Assembly (NCBI RefSeq): GCF_017916365.1
Contig: NZ_JAFMSU010000002.1
Span: 1,488,001 to 1,552,000, forward strand
DNA from: Rufibacter roseolus
GTDB taxonomy: Bacteria; Bacteroidota; Bacteroidia; Cytophagales; Hymenobacteraceae
DNA: 64,000 nt
Direction: 5' to 3'
Below are positions 44,745 through 53,325 of the stretch, one piece after another. The translations under genes were made by a program, and so were the position numbers. Numbering within the stretch: the first letter of the stretch is position 1; each line of letters starts with the position of its first letter. The notes under the pieces were generated by a model, which had not been told where the DNA came from, ran no database searches, and saw nothing but the letters and a program-made list of their open reading frames with translations.

Positions 44745-46367
44745 ATGGATGCAGCTTTGCGCCAGAACCAAAGCAATGGGATTTTAGGGAACTATCAGAT
44801 TCCGCCGCAATTTTTAGACGAAGTATTCATGGCCCCAGGCCAGGTGCACCCGCACTACCAGGCCGTGTATCAGCAGTTCCAGGAGTTTTCCAAAGAAGAT
44901 TTCAAGGAGTTGAATGAGCACGCCAAGATGTCTTTCTTCAACCAGGGCATTACTTTTTCGGTGTACTCAGATAAGTCAAAGGGCGTGGAGCGCATCTTCC
45001 CCTTTGACCTGTTTCCGCGCATCATCCCGGCCCAGGAGTGGGCCCACCTTGAAGAAGGCATTATCCAGCGATGCGTGGCCCTGAACCTGTTCATGCAGGA
45101 CATCTACTCCAAGCAGCACATCCTCAGAGACAAGGTAGTCCCCGCCGAGCTCATCTTCTCGTCAAAGAACTACCTCAAGGCCATGCTGGACTTCAAACCC
45201 ATTGGCGGCATTTACAACCACATCTCCGGCACCGACCTCATCAAGCACTCAGATGGCCAGTACTATGTGCTGGAAGACAACCTGCGTTGCCCCTCGGGTA
45301 TCAGCTACGTGCTCTCTAACCGCGTGGCCATGAAACGGATCCTGTTCCAGATGTTCCGGCAGTTCAACGTGAGCACCGTGCAGGAGTATCCGCAGGAACT
45401 GCTGGCCACCATGCAGAGTGTAGCGCCTAAGGGCATTGACGCGCCCACCTGCGTGGTGCTTACCCCCGGCGTGTACAACTCGGCTTACTTTGAGCATGCG
45501 TTCCTGGCGCTCACCATGGGCGTACCGCTCGTAGAAGGCCGCGACCTGTACGTAGAGAAGAACTTCGTGTACATGAAGACCATTAACGGACCCAAACGGG
45601 TAGACGTGGTGTACCGCCGCCTGGACGATGACTTCCTGGACCCGATGGCGTTTAAACCAGACTCCATGCTGGGAGTACCCGGCATCATGGCCGCCTACAA
45701 AAAAGGCAACGTGAACCTCTTGAATGCGCCCGGCACCGGCTTCGCCGATGACAAGGCCGTGTACACCTATGTGCCAGACATTATCCGGTACTACCTGCAG
45801 CAGGAGCCTATCCTGAACAACGTGCACACCTACCGCTGCGAGAAAGACGATGACTTCAAATACGTGCTGGAGAACATGGCCAACCTAGTGATCAAACCCG
45901 TGGATGAAAGCGGCGGCTATGGTATCCTCATCGGGAACAAGGCCACCAAAGAACAGCTAGCCGAGTTTAAAACCCTGGTGACCGAGAACCGGCGCAAATA
46001 CATTGCCCAGCCTATCATGAACCTGTCTATGCACGCCACCTTTATTGAGGGCGAAGACCAGTTTGAACCCCGCCACGTAGACTTGCGCACCTTCACGCTT
46101 CTAGGCAAAGACCGCCAGTTCGTGCTCAAAGGAGGTCTCTCCCGCGTGGCCCTGAAAAAAGGCAGCCTCATTGTGAACTCCTCGCAGGGCGGCGGCTCCA
46201 AAGACACCTGGGTCATGATGGAAAACGGCGCCGGCATGTTCATGCACCAGAACGGCTCCACAGAACAAAGCATGACCATGGACGGCCAAACCATGACCAT
46301 GGGCCCGCAAGGCATGTCCATCGGTACGGAGGGCACCATGTCCATGGGCAAACCCGGGGCGGAATAG
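44745..46367 (+). CDS. circularly permuted ATP-grasp protein
   Basis: A 540-residue member of the circularly permuted ATP-grasp family (DUF404/DUF407 type), predicted to form amide bonds between an amino group and a carboxylate. Recognisable parts: FPFDLFPRIIP, YVLEDNLRCPSGISYVL, KPVDESGGYG and the C-terminal VALKKGSLIVNSSQGGGSKDTWV. ATG at 44745 (MDAALRQNQ) was chosen since upstream residues in the frame are basic and not conserved. Residues ~491-540 form an unusual Met/Gly-rich tail (MTMDGQTMTMGPQGMS). It is first in a four-gene operon with alpha-E, transglutaminase and peptidase genes. Confidence 0.85.
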   Translation: MDAALRQNQSNGILGNYQIPPQFLDEVFMAPGQVHPHYQAVYQQFQEFSKEDFKELNEHAKMSFFNQGITFSVYSDKSKGVERIFPFDLFPRIIPAQEWAHLEEGIIQRCVALNLFMQDIYSKQHILRDKVVPAELIFSSKNYLKAMLDFKPIGGIYNHISGTDLIKHSDGQYYVLEDNLRCPSGISYVLSNRVAMKRILFQMFRQFNVSTVQEYPQELLATMQSVAPKGIDAPTCVVLTPGVYNSAYFEHAFLALTMGVPLVEGRDLYVEKNFVYMKTINGPKRVDVVYRRLDDDFLDPMAFKPDSMLGVPGIMAAYKKGNVNLLNAPGTGFADDKAVYTYVPDIIRYYLQQEPILNNVHTYRCEKDDDFKYVLENMANLVIKPVDESGGYGILIGNKATKEQLAEFKTLVTENRRKYIAQPIMNLSMHATFIEGEDQFEPRHVDLRTFTLLGKDRQFVLKGGLSRVALKKGSLIVNSSQGGGSKDTWVMMENGAGMFMHQNGSTEQSMTMDGQTMTMGPQGMSIGTEGTMSMGKPGAE

Positions 46368-46404
46368 CCAAGTGTAGGGGCAAAACTGATCTGCAAAAGC
46401 AGGT

Positions 46405-46433
46405 CTTCCCCCTACCCCCTTCAAAGGGGGACC
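46405..46433. repeat. solo MITE end inside the ATP-grasp operon
   Basis: CCCCCTACCCCCTTCAAAGG plus GGGACC, in the 164-bp gap between the ATP-grasp and alpha-E genes, next to GTGTAGGGGCAA, a piece of the same element. Confidence 0.65.
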
Positions 46434-46531
46434 AACAGATAAAGTAAACATAAGAATAGAAAATCGATCTCCTTGGTCAGTATTCCTGCCCCAGGACTCA
46501 TAACTCAAGACTCAGAACTACACAACCACAT

Positions 46532-47485
46532 ATGCTATCAAGAATTGGAAACAGCTTGTTTTGGATGGGGCGCTACATTGAGCGGGCCGAGCACATTGCC
46601 CGTTACACGCGGGTACAGTATGTCTCCTCAGTAGATGCGCCGCTGGGCCCGCACCGCGAATTAGTCCTTGAATCTATCCTGAACATGGCGGGCAGCAAGG
46701 AGGCGTATTTTGGGGTACATGACAAGCTGGAAGATGACAAAGTCATTGACTTTATCTCCATCTCTGAATCTAACCAGTTCTCCATACTCAGCTACATTGG
46801 CCGCATCAGGGAGAATGCCCGCGGCTCCCGAGATAATATCTCCATTGAATTATGGGAAGCCATTAACCGGTTTTACCACAAGGTAAACGAGCTCATGACC
46901 TCAGAGATGGCCTCAGAGGAGATTGAGTTCTTTTCCCGCAGAATTGAGGAGAACAGCTACATCACCAAGGGCTACATTGAGAACACCTTGCTCCACAATG
47001 ATGTCTGGATGCTGATTTCCCTGGGCATGCACCTGGAGCGCGCCATCCAGGTTATCAGAATCCTGCAAACCAAGCTGGACGACATTGAGAAGCTGGAGTT
47101 CCTGAAGCAGGGAAATGCCCTGGAGAACTACCAGTGGAGCACCACCCTCAAGAGCACCGAGGCTTTTGACATGTTCATGCGCTGCCACAGAACCAGCCCT
47201 ACCCGATCGCACGTACTGGATTTTTTGCTTTTTGATAGCCAGTTTCCCAAGTCTGTTGCGTATAGCATGGATTGGATCAGGAAATGTATTGAGGGCATCT
47301 CTTTTCAGCAGGAAGAAAGCCGGAAAGAATCGCTGGAGTTCATGGCCGGGAAACTGGCCTGCCGTTTCCAGTACCTCACCATAGAAGAAGTAGAAGACCG
47401 GGCTTCGCAGTTCCTGCAAAGAACCCTGGAGAACATCTATGAGATTGCTAATCTACTAGACGTAAAATATTTGAAATACCATTGA
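46532..47485 (+). CDS. alpha-E domain protein
   Basis: A 317-residue, all-helical alpha-E (DUF403) protein. The start MLSRIGNSLFWMGRYIERAEHIAR is the family hallmark. Later conserved text includes ENARGSRDNIS and FPKSVAYSMDWI. Family members always accompany circularly permuted ATP-grasp genes and are thought to form part of the peptide-ligating complex; the precise job is unknown. It is second in the operon, 164 bp after the ATP-grasp gene and 22 bp before the transglutaminase gene. Confidence 0.9.
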   Translation: MLSRIGNSLFWMGRYIERAEHIARYTRVQYVSSVDAPLGPHRELVLESILNMAGSKEAYFGVHDKLEDDKVIDFISISESNQFSILSYIGRIRENARGSRDNISIELWEAINRFYHKVNELMTSEMASEEIEFFSRRIEENSYITKGYIENTLLHNDVWMLISLGMHLERAIQVIRILQTKLDDIEKLEFLKQGNALENYQWSTTLKSTEAFDMFMRCHRTSPTRSHVLDFLLFDSQFPKSVAYSMDWIRKCIEGISFQQEESRKESLEFMAGKLACRFQYLTIEEVEDRASQFLQRTLENIYEIANLLDVKYLKYH

Positions 47486-47507
47486 TGCCAGTTATGGCCT
47501 TGCCTAT

Positions 47508-48407
47508 ATGAAAACAGAATACGAGGTGGTGTACCGCACCCACAACACGTATGAAGAAAATGTGAGGGAGGCCTTCTTTTCTTTTCAGGTGCTACCCTGC
47601 CAGAACGAAAGCCAGGTGGTGCGCAGCGTTTCCCTGAGCAACTCTCTGAGCGCCGATACCTTTCAGCACCCCAACCCTTTTGGCTTTGAGGTGATCAGCC
47701 TGCACACGGTGGAACCGTTCAACACCTTTGAGTTTGAGATGCGGGCCATAGTAGAGAAAGACCAGACTTGGTTTCCGGTAGAAGGCATATTAACCGTGGA
47801 GGAAGAGCAACGCCAGCTGCAGGACCACCTTTTTTACCTGGAAAACCACCTGTACCTAGGCTTTGACCATTATACCCGTATTGGGGATAATTACCGCCCG
47901 CAACTGCCCATGCGAGAGCCCCAGGAAACGGTATATGGCTTCCTGCAAAGGCTGAACTCCCATGTTTATGAACTGCTGGAGTTTGACCCCGAGCCCACGC
48001 ACGTGTGCACCAGCGCCAACGAGGTACTCAAACTACGCCGGGGCGTGTGCCAGGATTACACGCACCTGTTCCTGGGCATAGCGCGCCTGAACAGGATTCC
48101 GTGCCGGTATGTGTCTGGGTACCTGAACCAGGGCCTGCACCTGACGGGCTCTGCCGTGATGCATGCCTGGGCCGAGGCGTATATCCCCGGTTTTGGGTGG
48201 CAGGGCTTTGACCCTACCAACAACCTGCTGGCTGACGCGCACTACATCAAAGCCACCCACGGATCAGACTACGCCGATTGCAGTCCCATCAAAGGCACCA
48301 TTAAGACCAACGGCAAGCAGAAAACCAGCTATGGCGTAAGCGTTCACCCGGTGCAGGAAGCATCCTTTGCCCTGCAAGAACAAACGCAATCCAGCTTTCA
48401 GGAGTAA
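47508..48407 (+). CDS. transglutaminase-like cysteine protease
   Basis: A 299-residue transglutaminase-family protein with an N-terminal beta-rich domain (about 1-150) and a catalytic core. The triad Cys-His-Asp is visible in RRGVCQDYTHLFLG, MHAWAEAYIPGFGW and FDPTNN. No signal peptide, so probably cytoplasmic, acting with the ATP-grasp and alpha-E proteins; family members are predicted peptidases acting on the amide-linked product. 56 bp separate it from the downstream zinc peptidase. Confidence 0.85.
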   Translation: MKTEYEVVYRTHNTYEENVREAFFSFQVLPCQNESQVVRSVSLSNSLSADTFQHPNPFGFEVISLHTVEPFNTFEFEMRAIVEKDQTWFPVEGILTVEEEQRQLQDHLFYLENHLYLGFDHYTRIGDNYRPQLPMREPQETVYGFLQRLNSHVYELLEFDPEPTHVCTSANEVLKLRRGVCQDYTHLFLGIARLNRIPCRYVSGYLNQGLHLTGSAVMHAWAEAYIPGFGWQGFDPTNNLLADAHYIKATHGSDYADCSPIKGTIKTNGKQKTSYGVSVHPVQEASFALQEQTQSSFQE

Positions 48408-48462
48408 GCCGTATTGCATCACCAGGGTGGCTTTTAACAGCTGCCAATAAAGAACCATTAGC

Positions 48463-49539
48463 ATGAAAACATTTCACTGCAGTTGCGGTAATAAGTTATT
48501 CTTTGAGAATTCTTTCTGTGTGTCCTGTAACCGCGAGGTAGGTTGGTGCCCGGTATGCGAGGGCATGCACGCCATGGAACTGGACGGCAAGGGCGGCTAC
48601 ACCTGCACCAACAAGGAGTGCGGCGCCCATGTGGTGAAATGCTATAATTACTCTACCTACAACGTCTGCAACCGCATGGTGGAGACCCCGGCAGGCCAGC
48701 CCCACAAGTTTGACCAGCTCTGCGAATATTGCCAGCTCACCGAGACCATCCCGGATTTATCAGTAGAGGGTAATGCCCAGAAATGGTATGACCTGGAAGT
48801 GGCCAAACGCCGCCTGCTTTACCTCCTGGATGAACTGGGCCTGCCCTACGGCTCCAAAGCCGAGAACTTTGAGCTGCCCCTCTCCTTTGACTTCAAAGAA
48901 GACGTGGAGGCCTCTCCCATCCTGGGCTGGATTGGACTGGAGAAAGGCGAGAAAGTCTTCACCGGCCACGCCGATGGCAAAATCACCATCAACCTCAGCG
49001 AAGCCGATCCCGTGGAGCGCGAGAAACTGCGCGTGTCCTTCGGGGAAACGCACCGCACGCTCATTGGCCACTTCCGACACGAAGTAGGTCACTACTATTG
49101 GCAATTGCTGGTGCAGAACAAAGACGAGGAAGCCTACAAAGCGGTCTTCGGCGACCATGAAAACCCCACTTATTCCGAGGCCATGGACCTGTATTACAAA
49201 AACGGCCCTAAGCCCAACTGGCAGAACAGCTACATCAGCGCGTACGCCACCATGCACTCCTGGGAAGACTTCGCCGAGACCTGGGGAACCTACATGGACA
49301 TGATGGCCGTCCTGGACACCGCCGACAACCACGACCTTCTGGAACTTCCTAGCGATGACCTGGTAGACACCCAACTAGAGGAAATGCTCACCCGCTACGC
49401 AGACCTGAGCCTGAAAGTAAACGAGGTGAACCGCTCCCTAGGCCTCCCAGACCTCCTCCCCGAAACCTTCTCAGAACCGGTCATAGAAAAACTGCGCTAC
49501 ATCCACCGCCTCATCCAGAAAAACCGGAAAAAAGAGTAG
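48463..49539 (+). CDS. putative zinc-binding metallopeptidase
   Basis: A 358-residue peptidase. Two N-terminal zinc ribbons (CSCGNKLFFENSFCVSC, CPVC and CTNKECG, then CEYCQL) cover residues ~4-95. The catalytic motif HEVGHYYW (HExxH, about 206-213) is followed by SWEDFAETWGTYMDM with a likely third ligand. This matches the family annotated as 'putative zinc-binding peptidase' that co-occurs with alpha-E/transglutaminase genes. It is last in the operon, cytoplasmic, and may process peptide products. Confidence 0.85.
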   Translation: MKTFHCSCGNKLFFENSFCVSCNREVGWCPVCEGMHAMELDGKGGYTCTNKECGAHVVKCYNYSTYNVCNRMVETPAGQPHKFDQLCEYCQLTETIPDLSVEGNAQKWYDLEVAKRRLLYLLDELGLPYGSKAENFELPLSFDFKEDVEASPILGWIGLEKGEKVFTGHADGKITINLSEADPVEREKLRVSFGETHRTLIGHFRHEVGHYYWQLLVQNKDEEAYKAVFGDHENPTYSEAMDLYYKNGPKPNWQNSYISAYATMHSWEDFAETWGTYMDMMAVLDTADNHDLLELPSDDLVDTQLEEMLTRYADLSLKVNEVNRSLGLPDLLPETFSEPVIEKLRYIHRLIQKNRKKE

Positions 49540-49610
49540 GCATTTCTGTTAAGAAGTTTGCTGGGCATCGTGGACCTTTAAATGATATCACTGCATTTCT
49601 GAACCGAGAA

Positions 49611-49660
49611 AAATCATCCGTTTAGAGGCTGTTTTGGTAAAAACAACCTCTAAATGATTT
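49611..49660. repeat. covarying hairpin family copy, long-armed
   Basis: Inner arms TTTAGAGG / CCTCTAAA around TGTTTTggtaAAAACA. Outer arms AAATCAT / TGATTT also pair. It is about 75 bp after the peptidase gene. Confidence 0.65.
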
Positions 49661-49702
49661 CAACCCTGCCCTCTCACTGCCACTAACTGCCTCTTAATGC
49701 CG

Positions 49703-49843
49703 CAAGTTTGAGCGGAGCGGTAACTTGTGGCTGACCATGATGCCAGTTTGTAACTGGCGTGGTCCATCATCAGATCATGTGTTTCGCCAGTTGCAAACTG
49801 GCGGTCATTTCTACTCCAAGTTACCGCTGCGCTCAAACTTGAA
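49703..49843. repeat. 140-bp inverted-repeat element, copy B
   Basis: Ends CAAGTTTGAGCGGAGCGGTA / TTACCGCTGCGCTCAAACTTG. Same orientation as copy A (34611) and with the same two internal palindromes, GCCAGTTTGTAACTGGC and CGCCAGTTGCAAACTGGCG. Confidence 0.8.
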
Positions 49844-49903
49844 GTATAGGCGTTTGAAGTAGGTCTTAAGCAGACTATCAGCTTATCTCAAAGGGCCACC
49901 TCC

Positions 49904-49937
49904 CGCTGGCGCGAGCGTCCCGCTCGTGTCCGCACGC
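49904..49937 (+). repeat. REP palindrome, GTCCC-loop type
   Basis: CGCTGGCGCGAGCGTCCCGC then TCGTGTCCGCACGC, as at 34782. It forms an inverted pair with 50122-50154, with an 87-bp element inserted between. Confidence 0.8.
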
Positions 49938-49956
49938 ATTCCAGATGTTTTCATTT

Positions 49957-50043
49957 GTCATCCTGAAAGGATCTTGCGAGTGAACGGTAGTAACGCTTCA
50001 TTAAGGCTTTTCTAGTTCGCCCACAAGATCTTTCCAAGATGAC
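49957..50043. repeat. 87-bp MITE-like element
   Basis: GTCATCCTGAAAGGATCTTG on the left is matched by CAAGATCTTTCCAAGATGAC on the right. The interior has no coding capacity. A left half copy lies at 31635. Confidence 0.7.
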
Positions 50044-50121
50044 AAGGGAAGAGGAAGTGTCTTTGATTTAGAGCAGAATACCGTTACTCTAGAAATCAGA
50101 AAGCAAAAAAGGATCTGAAAT

Positions 50122-50154
50122 CGTGCGGACACGAGCGGGACGCTCGCGCCAGCG
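50122..50154 (-). repeat. REP palindrome, GTCCC-loop type, inverted
   Basis: CGTGCGGACACGAGCGGGAC then GCTCGCGCCAGCG, reverse complement of 49904-49937. Confidence 0.8.
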
Positions 50155-50170
50155 ATAGAAGTAGATACAA

Positions 50171-50230
50171 AAAGACCTCCCGTTTAGGCACTGTTTTCAA
50201 GAAAACAGCCCCTAAACAGGAGGCCTTTCT
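50171..50230. terminator. hairpin family copy acting as terminator
   Basis: Nested arms: AAAGaCCTCC / GGAGGcCTTT outside, GTTTAGG / CCTAAAC in the middle, CTGTTTT / AAAACAG inside. It ends 33 bp from the stop of the minus-strand gene at 50263 and is followed on that strand by a T-run. Confidence 0.7.
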
Positions 50231-50262
50231 CAGGGCCAACCTAGGTTTGTGAAAAGCCTAAT

Positions 50263-51366
50263 CTAAAGCAGTTTCTTAAAGAAAGGCTCCAGTTCTGCGG
50301 CCATGACGCCATGCTCTTCCACGTTGGGGTGGCCGGTGCAGCCGGTGGCGCGCATGGGTTTGAAGAAATGCAGGGCTACGGGTTTAGCGGCGGGGAAGGC
50401 GGCATCCACCTGGGCCTTTATGGCACTGAGGCAGTTCTCCAGGGTTTGCTTTTTGGGACCGTTCATCATGGGGCTGCTCAGCAACGCAATTTGGGCCTTG
50501 GGGTACTTGGCTTTCACGTTCTTCACAAACCCGATGTAAGCCTGCACAAAGGTGGCGCTGTCAAATGGTAGTCGTGGGGTCTTGCCGTCGCCGTCGCTGA
50601 AATCATTGGTGCCCAGGGCAATGGAGACAATCTGTGGAGAGAATTGGCTGAAGTCCCAGCGCTGGGGGTTCTTGTCCTGGAAATCTACCTTCTCGTAGAC
50701 CTCGGGCAAAGTGGGGCCGTTGCTGTTCCAGTTGCGGTAGGCCCCGTAGCCGCTTACGCTGCTCAAGATGAATTCGGCCTTCACGGCACGGGCTACTCGG
50801 GGACCATAGGCCATGTAGGCGTTGTGCTGGTCGTGGTACTCGCCGGTGCCGCAGGGTACCTCAGACGGATCAGCGGCCGCCCCGCACGTGATGCTGTTCC
50901 CGATGAACTCGATCAGGGGCTGAGAAGCCGGCTTCAAGGCGGCGACTTTAGGCCCAATCACTTTCCGGATCACCACCGGACCGGAATGCGCCTCGGTGGT
51001 TTTATAGATCCAGACGGTGTGCTTGCCAGGCGAAGGTGCCGTAATGACCAGCGTATCTTGTGGCCCGTCTATTCTGATTCTCTTCTGGTAAACGCCGTCC
51101 AGTTCGTACTGCAGGTAACTATGGCCGTTAGGATCGGGAAGCGAAGTCACCACCTGGGCCTGGGTGCCTTCAAAGCTGAACCCAAAGTGCACCGCCGAAC
51201 TGATCAGTTCCAGCCCCTGGTCATTGTTCACCTGGAAGCGACCCACCGGCCGCAAGGAGGTAGCAGGTAGTTCCTGGACTTGCCCACTCGAGGATCCCGG
51301 CACAGCGGTACAGCCCACCTGCAAAGCACAAAGCGCGGCGACTAAGTAAGCGTATCTATTTTTCAT
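50263..51366 (-). CDS. SGNH esterase, CE2-like lipoprotein
   Basis: A 367-residue lipoprotein (lipobox LQVGC). A jelly-roll-like N-terminal domain (about 35-140) precedes an SGNH/GDSL hydrolase domain. Its blocks are IEFIGNSITCG (nucleophile Ser), SVSGYGAYRNW, SIALGTNDFSDGDG and GCTGHPNVEEHG (catalytic His). This two-domain layout is that of carbohydrate-esterase family 2 enzymes that remove acetyl groups from xylan or glucomannan. It probably acts at the cell surface on polysaccharide. Apparently monocistronic with a hairpin terminator. Confidence 0.85.
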   Translation of the reverse strand: MKNRYAYLVAALCALQVGCTAVPGSSSGQVQELPATSLRPVGRFQVNNDQGLELISSAVHFGFSFEGTQAQVVTSLPDPNGHSYLQYELDGVYQKRIRIDGPQDTLVITAPSPGKHTVWIYKTTEAHSGPVVIRKVIGPKVAALKPASQPLIEFIGNSITCGAAADPSEVPCGTGEYHDQHNAYMAYGPRVARAVKAEFILSSVSGYGAYRNWNSNGPTLPEVYEKVDFQDKNPQRWDFSQFSPQIVSIALGTNDFSDGDGKTPRLPFDSATFVQAYIGFVKNVKAKYPKAQIALLSSPMMNGPKKQTLENCLSAIKAQVDAAFPAAKPVALHFFKPMRATGCTGHPNVEEHGVMAAELEPFFKKLL

Positions 51367-51619
51367 AGAGGTTTATTAAAACAACAGTTTACAAGGATAA
51401 AGATATTCCGGTGGCTTTCCATACGCCGGCTGGATTAACGTTGGCATTGCCTGTTCATGGCTGGCGCTAGGGCTTGAATAGGCCAATTGTATTTGCCTGA
51501 AATCGCCCTGCGTAGTCTTGCAGTTCTTTCCTAAGCCCTGGATTGTACAGAGGAAAAATCAGCCGGTAGCCCCAATCAGCAAAGGGAAAAACAGGCCTTG
51601 GCAGCACCTCTTTTGGCTA

Positions 51620-51651
51620 TTGGTTTATCTGCCAGAAGTTAAGTACTTTAG
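51620..51651 (+). promoter_or_regulatory. possible promoter of the DUF1624 gene
   Basis: TTG at 51620-51622 and TACTTTAG at 51644-51651, spaced 21 bp. It would give a ~40-base leader before the ATG at 51697. Confidence 0.4.
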
Positions 51652-51696
51652 CTCTACCCTGTACTGTGCAGGAACCTTCCACCTAACGCAAACGCC

Positions 51697-52908
51697 ATGC
51701 TACAAACCGCTACCACTACTACCTCTCCGCCCCCTTTAGAACAGAAAACCAGGGTGTCTTCCATTGATGTGGTACGCGGCCTGGCCATTGTGATCATGGC
51801 GCTGGACCACGTTCGCGATCTGATGCACACCACCGCCCTGGTGCAGGACCCACTGGACCTGAAAACCACTACCCCTGCCCTCTTTCTCACGCGCTGGATT
51901 ACGCATTTCTGCGCGCCCACTTTCGTGTTTTTGGCGGGCACTTCGGCGTACCTGTCGCTTAAGAAAGATGGAAACTACGCGCGGGCGCAACGGTTTCTGC
52001 TTTCCCGCGGGTTCTGGCTCATGGTGCTGGAGCTGACGGTCGTCGGCTTCGGGATCTGGTTTGACATCTTCTTCCGGACCATCATGTTCCAGGTGATCTT
52101 TGCCATCGGGTTCGGGTTTGTGGTGCTGGGTTTGCTTTTGCGGCTGCCTTCGCGGGTGCTTGGGGGCATCGGTTTGGCTATTATCCTGCTGCATAACCTC
52201 TTGCCTCCAGTGGGTCCGGCTCAGTCTATGTTGGGTAAGTTTGCGTACTCCATTCTTTTCAGGCCGGGCTTTTCTCAGCCGAGCGAACACCTTTCGCTGT
52301 TGGTAGCCTATCCGGTAATTCCGTGGCTGGGCATGCTATTGCTGGGTTTCGGGTTTGGCGAAGTTTTCAAGCTAGCCGAGGCGCCCCGCCGCAAATTGCT
52401 TTTCCTGGCTGGGGCTGTAGCATTAGCCGTGTTTGCGGTGCTGCGTTTTACCCAGGTCTACGGAGAACCTAATCCCTGGGCGGCGCAGGAGACTCCGCTC
52501 CTCACTTTCCTGTCCTTTATCAATGTCACCAAATACCCGCCTTCGCTCCTGTACACGGCCTTGTTTCTGGGGCTGATGTTTTTGCTGCTTGGTTTCCTGA
52601 ACCGGGCCCAAAACGGATTTACCCGATTCTTCTCCACCTACGGCCGGGTACCTATGTTTTTCTACCTCATCCACTGGTACACCATCCACACGTCTATGCT
52701 GGTGATGGTCCTTCTGCAAGGTGTCTCCTGGAACGACCTTCCCTTCGGCTCCCTGGAGTTTGGCCGGCCTAAAACCGGCGTAGGCCTGGAGCTTCCTTTC
52801 ATTTACCTTTTCTGGATTTCGCTGGTATTGGTGCTGTACCCGCTCTGCAGGTGGTACGGCCGCTACAAAGCCGCGCACCCGGAGAACCGTTGGCTTAGTT
52901 ATCTGTAG
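51697..52908 (+). CDS. DUF1624 / heparan-alpha-glucosaminide N-acetyltransferase-like membrane protein
   Basis: A 403-residue inner-membrane protein with about ten hydrophobic helices. The hallmark start RVSSIDVVRGLAIVIMALDHVRD contains the conserved Asp-His; FLAGTSAYL and FYLIHWYTIH carry further conserved His residues. Family members are predicted acyltransferases that move acetyl groups across the membrane onto sugars. The neighbouring CE2-like deacetylase makes a link to acetylated glycans attractive but unproven. A 5' remnant of a paralogue lies at 42026. Confidence 0.85.
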   Translation: MLQTATTTTSPPPLEQKTRVSSIDVVRGLAIVIMALDHVRDLMHTTALVQDPLDLKTTTPALFLTRWITHFCAPTFVFLAGTSAYLSLKKDGNYARAQRFLLSRGFWLMVLELTVVGFGIWFDIFFRTIMFQVIFAIGFGFVVLGLLLRLPSRVLGGIGLAIILLHNLLPPVGPAQSMLGKFAYSILFRPGFSQPSEHLSLLVAYPVIPWLGMLLLGFGFGEVFKLAEAPRRKLLFLAGAVALAVFAVLRFTQVYGEPNPWAAQETPLLTFLSFINVTKYPPSLLYTALFLGLMFLLLGFLNRAQNGFTRFFSTYGRVPMFFYLIHWYTIHTSMLVMVLLQGVSWNDLPFGSLEFGRPKTGVGLELPFIYLFWISLVLVLYPLCRWYGRYKAAHPENRWLSYL

Positions 52909-53001
52909 ACAAGCAGGAAGCGTTGGCAACCAAAGGCTCATTGTAAAGCTGTTTACAGTCTACTTTTTCAAGAACGGACTAAAAACCATAGAACCAATAC
53001 T

Positions 53002-53142
53002 TCAAGTTTGAGCGCAGCGGTAACTTGGAGTAAAAATGACCGCCAGTTTGTAACTGGCGAAACACAGAATCTGATTACGTACTACGCCAGTTACAAACTG
53101 GAATCATTGGTAGCCACAAGTTACCGCTTCGCTCAAACTTGC
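53002..53142. repeat. 140-bp inverted-repeat element, copy C (inverted)
   Basis: TCAAGTTTGAGCGCAGCGGT / TACCGCTTCGCTCAAACTTG. The interior runs in the opposite direction to copies A and B, and one internal palindrome is damaged (GTTACAAACTGGAATC). Confidence 0.75.
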
Positions 53143-53173
53143 GGCAGTAAGAGGTAGGCAAGCGGCAATAAAA

Positions 53174-53229
53174 GCAGAAAGCGTTTAGAGGCTTTTTTTG
53201 CGAAATCAGGCTCTAATCAGGATTTCTGC
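53174..53229. repeat. covarying hairpin family copy, long-armed
   Basis: GCAGAAA / TTTCTGC outer arms, GTTTAGAG / CTCTAATC inner arms, and a T-rich core. Confidence 0.6.
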
Positions 53230-53286
53230 AGGGAATGGCCCTAGCGTATCAAAAACTACTAACGCAGTCCAGCTATCAGCCAAAAG

Positions 53287-53325
53287 AAAAACGCCGATGT
53301 TAGAAGGTTCTAACATCGGCGTTTT
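53287..53325. terminator. bidirectional intrinsic terminator
   Basis: AAAACGCCGATGTTAGA / TCTAACATCGGCGTTTT, 17 perfect pairs with a 4-base loop, about 114 bp downstream of the minus-strand lipoprotein gene ending at 53439. Confidence 0.85.

Noticed and set aside
53002-53142. Possible CRISPR-like spacing of palindromic repeats
   Set aside because: Copies are 3-15 kb apart, not regularly spaced, and no cas genes are present.
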